From positions 35,344 through 99,343 of the forward strand of contig CAZJYX010000013.1 of NCBI GenBank assembly GCA_964550375.1: a stretch of 64,000 nt of DNA, in the 5' to 3' direction. Made by a program: the position numbers and the translations under genes. Below are positions 28,989 to 37,470 of the stretch, piece after piece (positions within the stretch are counted from its first letter, which is position 1; every line of letters starts with the position of its first letter). The notes below the pieces were generated by a model. It was not told the origin of the DNA. It worked only from the letters and a program-made list of their open reading frames with translations, and did not search any database. The DNA comes from JAAYXS01 sp964550375. Its GTDB lineage: Bacteria; Planctomycetota; Phycisphaerae; UBA1845; Fen-1342.

Positions 28989-29360
28989 TCAGGCTGCGCT
29001 GACGGCCGCCGCGTGGGCCTTGGCCAGCTCGACCAGCTTATCAAAGGCGGCTTCGTCGGCGATGGCGACCTCGCTGAGCATCTTCCGGTTCAGCGCGATG
29101 TTGGCGCGTTTCAGACCGGATATGAACCGGCTGTATGAGATGCCACGGGTCATGCAAGCGGCGTTGACACGCGTAATCCACAACGCACGGAATTCACGCT
29201 TGCGCGCCCGCCGATCGCGGGCGGCATAGACATAGGCCCGAATCAGCGTCGGCTTGGCCGAACGAAACAGCTTGCTGCGGGTTCCCCGGAAGCCCTTGGC
29301 GGCATTCAGAACCCGCTTATGACGGCGACGAGTGGCGTGCCCAGGTCGAACACGAGGCAT
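28989..29360 (-). CDS. rplT: 50S ribosomal protein L20
   Basis: A 123-residue ribosomal protein that binds 23S rRNA and is needed for early 50S assembly. The basic N-terminal extension RVRPGHATRRRHKRVLNAA and the globular part (RDRRARKREFRALWITRVNA) are typical. The C-terminal tail has extra alanines. It follows rpmI by 25 bases, has AAGGAGA eight bases before its ATG and ends at a clear terminator. L20 represses its own operon in E. coli and Bacillus; no L20 operator fold was identified here. Confidence 0.97.
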   Translation of the reverse strand: MPRVRPGHATRRRHKRVLNAAKGFRGTRSKLFRSAKPTLIRAYVYAARDRRARKREFRALWITRVNAACMTRGISYSRFISGLKRANIALNRKMLSEVAIADEAAFDKLVELAKAHAAAVSAA

Positions 29361-29385
29361 CCGCGCTTCTCCTTCACGACTGAGG

Positions 29386-29583
29386 CTAGGCTTCGCACAC
29401 GGCCCGCAGCAGGTTCTTCCCCAGCGCGCCTTCCACTACCAGGCGGCGGCGTAGCCGCCGGCAACGCGCTCCCGACTTCGTGCTCATCAGGTGGCTACGG
29501 AAGGCCTTCTTCCGGAGGACCTTCTTCCGGCCGGTGATCTTGATCCGCTTCAACAAGCCCTTGTGCGGCTTCTGCTTTGGCAT
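29386..29583 (-). CDS. rpmI: 50S ribosomal protein L35
   Basis: A 65-residue protein, the normal length. It starts PKQKPHKGLLKRIKITG and is rich in Lys and Arg, as L35 is. A TTG at 29595 is an alternative start, but the ATG at 29583 gives the family length. The gene for IF3, infC, which usually precedes rpmI-rplT, is not here. Instead a promoter at 29620-29648 sits directly upstream and the next gene is divergent. Confidence 0.93.
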   Translation of the reverse strand: MPKQKPHKGLLKRIKITGRKKVLRKKAFRSHLMSTKSGARCRRLRRRLVVEGALGKNLLRAVCEA

Positions 29584-29619
29584 CTTACTATCCAATCCAA
29601 ACCGTGGGTAGAGCCGATT

Positions 29620-29648
29620 AATATACAGCGCGCGCGCGTCGCCGGCAA
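29620..29648 (-). promoter_or_regulatory. promoter of rpmI-rplT
   Basis: Minus-strand TTGCCG (29648-29643) and TATATT (29625-29620) with a 17-base spacer. The start would be near 29613, a leader of about 30 bases. This supports independent expression without infC. Confidence 0.6.
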
Positions 29649-29766
29649 CGGGCCTGGCGCTAAAAGTGTTCGGCGGCCGTTGCCACCAAACCCCACGGCG
29701 CGTACCGTGTCAGGGGTCGGCGGCCCACCGGGGCGCCTCCGACGCGGCTGAATAGCCAGGCGGCAA

Positions 29767-29811
29767 GCGAGTAGCTCGCCAGGACTCGATATGTAAATAT
29801 CGTCCAGGACT
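29767..29811. promoter_or_regulatory. operator-like palindromes upstream of the phosphofructokinase gene
   Basis: Three symmetric elements are packed together. GCGAGtagCTCGC lies at 29767-29779. The perfect palindrome CGATATgtaaATATCG lies at 29787-29802. A direct repeat CCAGGACT (29779-29786 and 29804-29811) flanks that palindrome. They lie 24-68 bases before the ATG at 29835, in the divergent region shared with rpmI. Confidence 0.45.
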
Positions 29812-29834
29812 AATGATAGGGATTGGAAAGCACT

Positions 29835-31214
29835 ATGCCGGCCAAACGCATGGGTATCATCGTCGGTGGCGGCCCGGCTCCGGGCATCAATGCCGTGATC
29901 GGGGCGGCCACCATCCACGCCATCAACCGGAAGTTCGAGGTTATCGGGTTTTACGACGGGTTCCGGTGGCTCTGCTCGGACAACTTCGACCCCCCCACCC
30001 ATACGACCCGTCTCGACATTGCTCGCGTCGCGCGAATCCACTTCGACGGCGGCTCGATCCTCCGCATAGCGCGGACCAATTTGCTCGACGATGAGCGCCT
30101 CAAGACCGACCCCGTCGCGCACCCCGATCCACAGAAGGTCAGCCTGGCCCTCGGCCGCCTGCGCGAGCTGGGCATCACCGGACTGCTAACCATTGGCGGC
30201 GATGATACCGCCTTAAGCGCGCGCTTCCTGGCCGAAGCCGGCGGCGACCGCCTGCGCGTCGTACACGTCCCCAAGACGATCGACAACGACGTCCCGCTGC
30301 CTCAGAACATGAGCACCTTCGGGTTCGGCACGGCCCGCTTCATCGGCACGCAGCTCGTCAAGAATCTCATGCAGGACTCCCAGACCACCGGCCGCTGGTA
30401 CCTCGTCAACGCCATGGGCCGCAGTGCCGGGCATTTGGCCATGGCGATCGGCATGTCCACCGGTGCCACGCTCACCCTGATCCCGGAGGAGTTCGGCGAA
30501 CGCAGCAGCGTCCAGGAAATCGCCGACGTCATCGAGGGCGCCATTCTCAAGCGCCGCGTCATGGGCCGCCCCGACGGCGTGGCCCTCATCGCTGAGGGCC
30601 TGGCCTACCGGCTCGGTGACCGCGCAGAGTTGGAGCGCCTCCTCGGCCGCGAGGTGCCCGTGGACGCCGCCGGCCACCCGCGTCTGGCCGAGGTCCCGCT
30701 CACCGACCTGCTCAAACGCGAGTTGCAGGCGCGTTTCAAGGCGCGCGGGGAGAGCCTGCCGCTGGTGCAGCACACGATCGGATACGAGCTGCGCTCGGCC
30801 GACCCTACCCCGAACGATATGTCCTATTGCCGCAGCCTGGGCTACCACAGCATCCGCCTGTTCGAGGATACCGGCCGCAAGCCCGGCGGCGGATACCTGG
30901 TCTCGCTCGTCAATGACAACCTGGTCGCGCTCGACCTCCGCGACCTGATCGACCCGCAAACGAACCGCATCCGCACGCGATTCGTGGATATCTGCTCAGA
31001 CCGCTACCAGGTCGCGCGGGCCTACCAGATTCGTTTGGAACGCTCGAACCTTGAAGACGCCGTCATGCTGGCCAAGCTGGCGACCGCCGCCCATATGTCG
31101 CCCAGCCAGTTCAAGGAACGCTTCATGCAGGCGGCCACGCCGCTGAGCGACATGGTCTGTTCCCGGCCGGACGCCGAGAGCACGGCCGAGGCCGTGCTGC
31201 ACCAGGGCGCGTAG
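29835..31214 (+). CDS. 6-phosphofructokinase, probably pyrophosphate-dependent
   Basis: A 459-residue glycolytic enzyme that phosphorylates fructose 6-phosphate at C1. The phosphofructokinase fold is clear from GIIVGGGPAPGINAVI and PKTIDND. Two specificity residues match pyrophosphate-dependent enzymes: Asp124 in GGDD, where ATP enzymes have GGDG, and Lys147 in PKTIDND, where ATP enzymes have PGTIDND. The reaction would then use PPi and be reversible. The ATG at 29835 is preferred to a TTG at 29823; GGAAAG lies just upstream. The divergent intergenic region has several palindromes that could be operators. Confidence 0.85.
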   Translation: MPAKRMGIIVGGGPAPGINAVIGAATIHAINRKFEVIGFYDGFRWLCSDNFDPPTHTTRLDIARVARIHFDGGSILRIARTNLLDDERLKTDPVAHPDPQKVSLALGRLRELGITGLLTIGGDDTALSARFLAEAGGDRLRVVHVPKTIDNDVPLPQNMSTFGFGTARFIGTQLVKNLMQDSQTTGRWYLVNAMGRSAGHLAMAIGMSTGATLTLIPEEFGERSSVQEIADVIEGAILKRRVMGRPDGVALIAEGLAYRLGDRAELERLLGREVPVDAAGHPRLAEVPLTDLLKRELQARFKARGESLPLVQHTIGYELRSADPTPNDMSYCRSLGYHSIRLFEDTGRKPGGGYLVSLVNDNLVALDLRDLIDPQTNRIRTRFVDICSDRYQVARAYQIRLERSNLEDAVMLAKLATAAHMSPSQFKERFMQAATPLSDMVCSRPDAESTAEAVLHQGA

Positions 31215-31391
31215 ACCTCTTTGCGGCGCCCGGGCGCCGCCGCCGGCCTGGCGCGCTGCGCAACCCCGCGGCGGGCAGACCGCGAATCCACCCACAAGCG
31301 GGGCCGCGGTCCACTGCGCGCGGCGATACAATGCCGCGCCGGGCAGCGCGCCCGCATCATCCGCCAACCTCATAGGAACCGGAGAGGTGTC

Positions 31392-33047
31392 ATGCTCAGA
31401 CCACGCCACAAAACCAGAGCCGTACTTGCCGTGTTGCCGGTGCTACTGCTGGTGGCCAGCGGCCACGCCGCGCCGGGGGACGTGCTCCAGACGCACGAAG
31501 CCCCCTGCGAGTACCCGGCCGGCTTAGCCGCGGCCGGCGACCATCTGTACCTGCTGGACTGGCGCGAGGCGAAGCTGTTCCGCGTGGAGATGCAGACCGG
31601 CGCCGTGCAACGCTCCTGGGACGCGCCGACGCTCCGGCCGCGCGGCCTCGCTCATGCCGACGGGCGGCTCTTCATCTCCGACGACCGCACCGGCCGAATC
31701 TACACGTTCAATCCCGACACGGGCGTGGTTGAGAACACGTTCGACGCACCCGGCCGGCGCCCCAGCGGACTGGCCTACAGCGCCGGCGTGCTCTACGTGC
31801 TCGAGCGCGCCAGCCGCAAGGTCTATCGCGTACTGCCCGAGGACGGCACGATTCTCGGCTACTTCGCTCTTCCGAACCGCGACTGCGCCGACCTGACGCA
31901 CGACGGCCGCTACCTCTGGACCAGTAACCGCGTGAAGGACGAGCTCTACATGGTTCATCCGGAGACCGGCCAGGTCATCGGCATCCTCGCCGCCCCGGGA
32001 CCGCACGCCACGGGCCTGGCCTGGGACGGTGACACCCTCTGGAACGCCGATTTCCAGACCCGCAAGCTCTACCGCCTACAGATCAAGAGCGACCCGATGT
32101 ACCGCGTGTTCGACCAGCGCACAGCCCGCTGCGAGTACTACTGGACGCTGTACAACTACGGGCCGGCCCGCGTGTTCGACGTCACGCTCAACCTCGCGGT
32201 GCCCGCGCCGCTGGTTAACCAGCAACTGCTTACCGAGCCGCGCTTCTCGCCGGCGCCGGACGAAATCCGCACCGACCGCTGGGGGCAGCGTTGCGCGCTG
32301 TTTCGGCTGCCCGGCGCGGACGCCGGCCGAAGGCTCGAAGTCCGCTGCGAGGCCGAGGTCGCGCTCGCCGCGCTGCGCTACCTCATCATCCCCGAGAAGA
32401 CCGGCACGCTCGCGGACATCCCGGCGGAGATCCGCGAAGCCTACCTGGCCGACGACTCGCGCTACCGCATCGACAGCCCGTTCATTCAGGAGACCGTGCG
32501 AAAGGTGGTCGGCGACGAGCAGAACCCCTACTGGATCGCCCGCAGGATATACGACTACGTGATCGACAAGCTGACGTACGAAATGGTGGGCGGCTGGGAC
32601 GTGCCGGAGGTGGTGCTCCGGCGCGGCAGCGGCTCATGCTCGGAGTACACCTTCGCGTTCATCGCCCTCTGTCGGGCCGCCGGGCTGCCAGCGCGCTACC
32701 AGGGCAGCATCGTCATCCGCAACGACGATGCCAGCGTGGACGAGGCCTTCCATCGCTGGGCCCAAATCTATCTGCCCAACTATGGCTGGGTGCCGGTTGA
32801 TGCCAACAAGGGCGACGCCGAATCACCCGCCGATCAGGCGCGCGGCTTCGGCGAACTGGACAACCGCTACCTGATCACCACGCACGGCGGCGGCGGCTCG
32901 GAATACCTGCACTGGGGCTACAACTCGTACGTGCATTACCGCGCCGACGGCTACTGCATGGTAGAACGCGAGACGTACGGATTCTGGGAGCCGCACGATA
33001 CGCCGCCCGAACAGGTCCAGGCCGGCACGGATCAGGCCGAACCATAG
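31392..33047 (+). CDS. secreted beta-propeller plus transglutaminase-like protein
   Basis: A 551-residue exported protein with a signal peptide (RAVLAVLPVLLLVASGHA). Residues about 35-250 form repeats of the NHL/SMP-30 propeller type (AAAGDHLYLLDWREAKLFRV, AHADGRLFISDDRTGRIYTF and similar). After a linker, a transglutaminase-like domain holds a complete triad: Cys416 in GSGSCSEY, His454 in FHRWAQ and Asp470 in PVDANKGD. Bacterial members are usually proteases or amidases rather than cross-linkers. GGAGAGG lies four bases before the ATG. Partner and substrate unknown. Confidence 0.75.
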   Translation: MLRPRHKTRAVLAVLPVLLLVASGHAAPGDVLQTHEAPCEYPAGLAAAGDHLYLLDWREAKLFRVEMQTGAVQRSWDAPTLRPRGLAHADGRLFISDDRTGRIYTFNPDTGVVENTFDAPGRRPSGLAYSAGVLYVLERASRKVYRVLPEDGTILGYFALPNRDCADLTHDGRYLWTSNRVKDELYMVHPETGQVIGILAAPGPHATGLAWDGDTLWNADFQTRKLYRLQIKSDPMYRVFDQRTARCEYYWTLYNYGPARVFDVTLNLAVPAPLVNQQLLTEPRFSPAPDEIRTDRWGQRCALFRLPGADAGRRLEVRCEAEVALAALRYLIIPEKTGTLADIPAEIREAYLADDSRYRIDSPFIQETVRKVVGDEQNPYWIARRIYDYVIDKLTYEMVGGWDVPEVVLRRGSGSCSEYTFAFIALCRAAGLPARYQGSIVIRNDDASVDEAFHRWAQIYLPNYGWVPVDANKGDAESPADQARGFGELDNRYLITTHGGGGSEYLHWGYNSYVHYRADGYCMVERETYGFWEPHDTPPEQVQAGTDQAEP

Positions 33048-33175
33048 TCGGGCGTACGTCCGCAGCAACCACGAACGTTCTTGTGGCGGGGTTTGAATCT
33101 TTGCGCGCGCGTGGCCAAAATGCCCGCTCGTCCCGCCGGGCGGCGGGACGCACTGACCGATTGGAGTTAATGACT

Positions 33176-34966
33176 ATGCGTTGGAGCCACTACTTAATAC
33201 CGACGACGAAAGAGACGCCCAAGGATGCCAGTGCGCCGTCAAACATCTTGATGTTGCGGGCCGGGCTGATCCGACAAGTCGCGGCGGGGCTCTATACGTA
33301 CCTGCCTTTGGGTTACCGGACGTTGCGCAAGGTCGAGAACATCGTCCGCACGGAAATGGACCGCGCCGGCGCCATCGAGCTGCACATGCCCATGCTTCAG
33401 CCGCTGTCGCTCTGGGAAGAGACCGGCCGCACGGAAGCCATGGGGGACGTGCTGCTGCGTCTGGCCGGCCCGCCCGGCGACTGGCGCCCCAACACCGTGC
33501 TGGGTCCGACGCATGAGGAGGTCATCACCGACGTCGCCCGGGCGTATCTCAACAGCTACAAGCAGTTACCCATCACGCTCTACCAGATTCAGACCAAGGC
33601 CCGCGGCGAGGCCCGCCCCAAGAGCGGCGTCCTGCGTACGCGCGAGTTCCTGATGAAGGACGCTTACTCGTTCCACGCCGACAAGGCTAGTCTCGACGCC
33701 GAATACGACAACATGTACCAGACGTATTGCCGCATCTTCGCCCGCTGCGGGCTGCCCTACCTGGCGGTCGAGGCGGAGACCGGCGCGATCGGCGGCGACG
33801 TCTCGCACGAGTTCATGGTGCTGACGGACGCCGGCGAGGACTCCGTCGCCCTGAGCGCCGACGGCGACTACGCCGCCAACCTGGAGCGGGCCACGGCCCG
33901 GCCGCTGCCCCAGCAGGACGGCGAGCCGGCGCCGTGCGTGGAGGTGCACACGCCCGGACACGGCAAGGTCGAGGACGTGTGCGCGTTCATGGGCACACAG
34001 CCCGGCCAGATGATCAAGACGCTTATCTACGTTAGCGCGCCGCCGGCCAGCCCGCCGCCCCCGGGCACGCCGGCCCCCCGCCGCCAGTGTGTGGTGGCGC
34101 TGGTGCGCGGCGACCACGACATCAACGAATACAAGCTCAACAAGGTCGCCGGGCAGCCGCTGGAGCTGGCTGATCCCGAGACGATCATGCAGGTCACCGG
34201 GGCCGCGGTCGGCTTCGCCGGCCCGCAGGGACTGATCGAGCGCGTGAACAAGCTGATCATTGACCGCGACGTTACGACGCTGCGCAACGCCGCCAGCGGC
34301 GCCAACAAGACCGACTACCACGTCAAGAGCATCAACCCCGGCCGCGACTTCCCCGTCAAGGGCGAAAACGTCATCGTGGCCGATATCCGCAACGTCGTGG
34401 CCGGCGACCGCTCTCCAACCGGCAGCGGCAGCCCGCTCAGCATGCGCACCGCCATCGAGATCGGCCACGTCTTCAAGCTCGGCACGAAGTACAGCAGCGC
34501 GATGCACGCCGAATTCCTCGACCGCAGCGGCCAGTCTCATCCCCTGGTCATGGGCTGCTACGGCATCGGCGTGAACCGGCTGGTCGCGGCCGCGGTCGAG
34601 GCCCACCACGACGACCAGGGCATCATCTGGCCCATGTCGATCGCGCCCTTCGAAGTGCTCGTCATCGCCCTGGACCCGCGCGTGGACGAAGTCGTGCAGA
34701 CCGCCACGAAAATCCACGACGACCTCGTAGCCGCGGGTATCGACGTCCTGTTCGACGACCGTGACGAGCGTGCCGGCTTCAAGTTCAAGGATGCCGATCT
34801 TATCGGCGTTCCGCTCCGTGTCGTGGTCGGCAAGAAGAGCCTCGCGGAGGGCTTCGTCGAATTCAGCCACCGGCGGGATAACATCAAGCACAAGCTCTCC
34901 CCGACCGCGGTAATAGACCGCGTGGTGAGCACGGTGCGAGCCGAACTAGCCGAGTTGGAGCGTTGA
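33176..34966 (+). CDS. proS: prolyl-tRNA synthetase, bacterial type
   Basis: Charges tRNA-Pro. The 596-residue class II enzyme has motif 1 (YTYLPLGYRTLRKVENI), motif 2 (QIQTKARGEARPKSGVLRTREF) and motif 3 near GCYGIGVNR. The INS editing domain is inserted between motifs 2 and 3 (about residues 220-400), as in bacterial ProRS. An anticodon-binding domain ends the protein. Start ATG at 33176 (RWSHYLIPTTKETP) has GGAG nine bases upstream; ATG at 33170 is the alternative. Confidence 0.96.
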   Translation: MRWSHYLIPTTKETPKDASAPSNILMLRAGLIRQVAAGLYTYLPLGYRTLRKVENIVRTEMDRAGAIELHMPMLQPLSLWEETGRTEAMGDVLLRLAGPPGDWRPNTVLGPTHEEVITDVARAYLNSYKQLPITLYQIQTKARGEARPKSGVLRTREFLMKDAYSFHADKASLDAEYDNMYQTYCRIFARCGLPYLAVEAETGAIGGDVSHEFMVLTDAGEDSVALSADGDYAANLERATARPLPQQDGEPAPCVEVHTPGHGKVEDVCAFMGTQPGQMIKTLIYVSAPPASPPPPGTPAPRRQCVVALVRGDHDINEYKLNKVAGQPLELADPETIMQVTGAAVGFAGPQGLIERVNKLIIDRDVTTLRNAASGANKTDYHVKSINPGRDFPVKGENVIVADIRNVVAGDRSPTGSGSPLSMRTAIEIGHVFKLGTKYSSAMHAEFLDRSGQSHPLVMGCYGIGVNRLVAAAVEAHHDDQGIIWPMSIAPFEVLVIALDPRVDEVVQTATKIHDDLVAAGIDVLFDDRDERAGFKFKDADLIGVPLRVVVGKKSLAEGFVEFSHRRDNIKHKLSPTAVIDRVVSTVRAELAELER

Positions 34967-35268
34967 TGCAGGCAGCCGGAAGACCGCGAGGTCCTCTACG
35001 CAGGCTCCCTGGCTTCAGCCGGCTTCGTCGACGACGAGTAGTGCTAATGTGTCAACTTGTCGTCCGCCCGGCGACCCCCGGCCGCACTCCCTCGACCTTA
35101 CTCGCCGATATTCGTATAAAGGACTACTCTAGGCCGCTTGGTCGGGCCGGGGCCGCTGCCGGCTCGGACCAGGCACCGCTGGCTGGATTCTGTCGCCGAC
35201 TATGGCAGCGTCCGCCCGACACCACCCGGCCTGAGTCTGGAACTCCGGCCTTGACAGGAGCTTACATA
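34967..35268. other. intergenic region with a promoter
   Basis: The frame of the following gene is open across this stretch, but the translation is not protein-like and Shine-Dalgarno spacing supports a start at 35269. A promoter pair lies at 35092-35120. Otherwise I see nothing. Confidence 0.5.
35092..35120 (+). promoter_or_regulatory. promoter of the phosphodiesterase-like cluster
   Basis: TCGACC (35092-35097) and TATAAA (35115-35120) with a 17-base spacer. The leader to the TTG start at 35269 would be about 140 bases. Confidence 0.42.
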
Positions 35269-37470
35269 TTGCCCCGCGCAGGACGCCCGATATGTCTCGC
35301 GCGGCGGTCGCTCGGACTGGCCCGTCCGCTGCGGCCCGCCGAGTACGTGGCGGCGCTCGCCGGCATGGTGTGGCTGATTGCGGCCTGCTGGCCGGCGCGC
35401 GGCGTGCATGACGGCGCCTTGGCCTACATCGGCCCCGGGGCGGGGATCGCCCTGTTCGGCTCCTTCCTGACCGTCTTCATCGCCCTGTTCTCGGCCTTCC
35501 TCGCCATCCTGGCCTGGCCGATCCGGGCCGTCTGGCGGCTGATCCGCGGCCGGCGGGCCTACAAGAACGCGGCCGTCCGCCGCGCGGTGGTACTGGGGCT
35601 GGACGGCCTTGAGCCAACGCTGACCGAGCGGTTCATGGATGAAGGTCTGCTGCCGAACATGAGCCGGCTGCGCTCGCTAGGCAGCTATTGCCGGCTCGGC
35701 ACGACCTGGCCGCCGCTCTCTCCGGTCGCATGGTCCTGCTTCAGCACCGGGGCGAATCCGGGCAAGCACAACATCTTCGACTTCATCACCCGCAACCCGG
35801 CTGACTACCGGCCGGCGATCTCGTCCGTCCGGCTGCGCGAACCGCGGCGAACGCTGCGCCTCGGGCCATATGTCATCCCGCTCAGCAAGCCCGAGATAAC
35901 GGCGCTGCGCAAGAGCAAGCCGTTCTGGACCGTTTTGGGCGAGGCGGGCGTCTTCAGCGCCATCCTGCGCGTGCCCATCACCTTTCCGCCGGACAAGTTC
36001 AACGGCGTGCAGTTGGCGGCCATGTGCGTGCCGGACCTGCGCGGCACGCAGGGCATGTTCACCCACTACACGGAAACCGGGGCGGCCGGCGCGACCATGG
36101 ACGGCGACGTGGGCGGCGACCGCATCATCGTCCAGCGCAACAGCCGGGCCGTCGAGTCATTCGTCCGCGGCCCGGCCAACACGCTGCGGGCCGACCGGAC
36201 TGAATTGCGGCTGCCGTTTCGCGTGACGCCCGGAAAGAACGGCGCCGCAGTGCTGCACATCGCCGACCAGCGCGTCCCGCTGCCGCTGAATCGTCACACC
36301 GGCTGGGTGCGGCTGGCGTTTCGAGCCGCCCCGGGCGTGAAGGTGCATGGCATCTGCCGATTCCTGCTGAAGAGCTACCGGCCGTTCTTCGATATGTACT
36401 GCACGCCGCTGCAGATCGACCCGCGCAAGCCGGTCATGCCCCTGTCGCACCCGGCCACATACGCGACGTACCTGGCCTGCCAGCACGGGCCGTTTGCCAC
36501 GCTGGGGCTGGCGGAGGACACCTGGTCGCTTTCCGAGCGCGTCCTCACCGAGGACCAGTTCCTGGAGCAGGTCTACGACATCCACGCCGAACGGGAGCGC
36601 ATGTTCTTCGACACGCTCCGCTGCGTGCGGCAGGGGTTGGTGGCCTGTGTGTTCGACGCCTCCGACCGCGTGCAGCACATGTTCTGGCGCTACGCCGACG
36701 ACCGGCATCCGGCCCTGAAGGCCGAGGAGCGCACCGGCCACCTCGACGCCCTGCGGCAGATGTACCAGAAGATGGACGACCTGGTCGGCCGCGCGCTGGC
36801 GCAGATGGGCCCGCTCGACGCCCTGTTCGTCATGTCCGATCACGGCTTCAAGACCTTCCGCCGTGGGATCGACCTGAACGCCTGGCTCCTGGCCAACGGC
36901 CATCTAAAGCTCAAGAACGGCGCGACGACCACGGAGAGGTCCTACCTCGCGGACGTCGACTGGAGCCAGACGCGGGCGTACGCGTTCGGCCTGGCCGGGA
37001 TCTACATTAATCGCCAGGGCCGCGAGGCGCAGGGCATCGTCGCCCCGGGCGAGGAAGCGCAGCGACTGGTGGCCGAGATCAAGGCCAAGCTGACCGGGCT
37101 GCCCGATCCCGACACGGGCGCGCCGGGCATTCACGAAGTCGTGTCCGCCCGCGAAGTCTATCGCGGCCCGTACATCGACAACGCCCCCGACCTCATTGTC
37201 GGCTATAGCGTCGGCTACCGCGTCGCCTGGGATGCCGCCATCGGCAAGTGCGGCCCAACCGTTTTCGGCGACAACACGAAGGCGTGGAGCGGCGACCACT
37301 GCGTGCATCCGCAGCTCGTGCCGGGCATACTTTTCAGCAACCTGAAACTCAACACCAGCGATCCGAACATCATCGACCTGGGCCCGAGCATTCTGGACCT
37401 CTTCGGCGTCAAGCGGCCGGCCTACATGGACGGCAAGTCACTGGTACAGATCATGGAGCACGAGGCATGA
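35269..37470 (+). CDS. membrane-anchored type I phosphodiesterase / alkaline phosphatase-superfamily protein
   Basis: A 733-residue protein. Two N-terminal membrane segments (VAALAGMVWLIAACWPA, and ALFGSFLTVFIALFSAFLAI following AYIGPGAG) precede a nucleotide pyrophosphatase/phosphodiesterase domain from about residue 100. Metal-ligand style motifs are VVLGLDGLEPTL, PVAWSCFSTGANPGKHNIFD and FVMSDHGFKTF. Family members hydrolyse phosphodiesters or transfer phospho-groups using two zinc ions; the substrate here is unknown. The TTG at 35269 has AGGAG eight bases upstream; ATG at 35365 would cut away the first hydrophobic segment. Its stop overlaps the next, homologous gene by four bases. Confidence 0.78.
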   Translation: MPRAGRPICLARRSLGLARPLRPAEYVAALAGMVWLIAACWPARGVHDGALAYIGPGAGIALFGSFLTVFIALFSAFLAILAWPIRAVWRLIRGRRAYKNAAVRRAVVLGLDGLEPTLTERFMDEGLLPNMSRLRSLGSYCRLGTTWPPLSPVAWSCFSTGANPGKHNIFDFITRNPADYRPAISSVRLREPRRTLRLGPYVIPLSKPEITALRKSKPFWTVLGEAGVFSAILRVPITFPPDKFNGVQLAAMCVPDLRGTQGMFTHYTETGAAGATMDGDVGGDRIIVQRNSRAVESFVRGPANTLRADRTELRLPFRVTPGKNGAAVLHIADQRVPLPLNRHTGWVRLAFRAAPGVKVHGICRFLLKSYRPFFDMYCTPLQIDPRKPVMPLSHPATYATYLACQHGPFATLGLAEDTWSLSERVLTEDQFLEQVYDIHAERERMFFDTLRCVRQGLVACVFDASDRVQHMFWRYADDRHPALKAEERTGHLDALRQMYQKMDDLVGRALAQMGPLDALFVMSDHGFKTFRRGIDLNAWLLANGHLKLKNGATTTERSYLADVDWSQTRAYAFGLAGIYINRQGREAQGIVAPGEEAQRLVAEIKAKLTGLPDPDTGAPGIHEVVSAREVYRGPYIDNAPDLIVGYSVGYRVAWDAAIGKCGPTVFGDNTKAWSGDHCVHPQLVPGILFSNLKLNTSDPNIIDLGPSILDLFGVKRPAYMDGKSLVQIMEHEA

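Noticed and set aside
31327..31332. TACAAT box before the propeller/transglutaminase gene
   Set aside because: A good -10 match but with no recognisable -35 or extended -10; not listed as a promoter.
35251..35256. TTGACA -35 box
   Set aside because: No -10 box lies at suitable distance, and it abuts the ribosome site of the gene starting at 35269.
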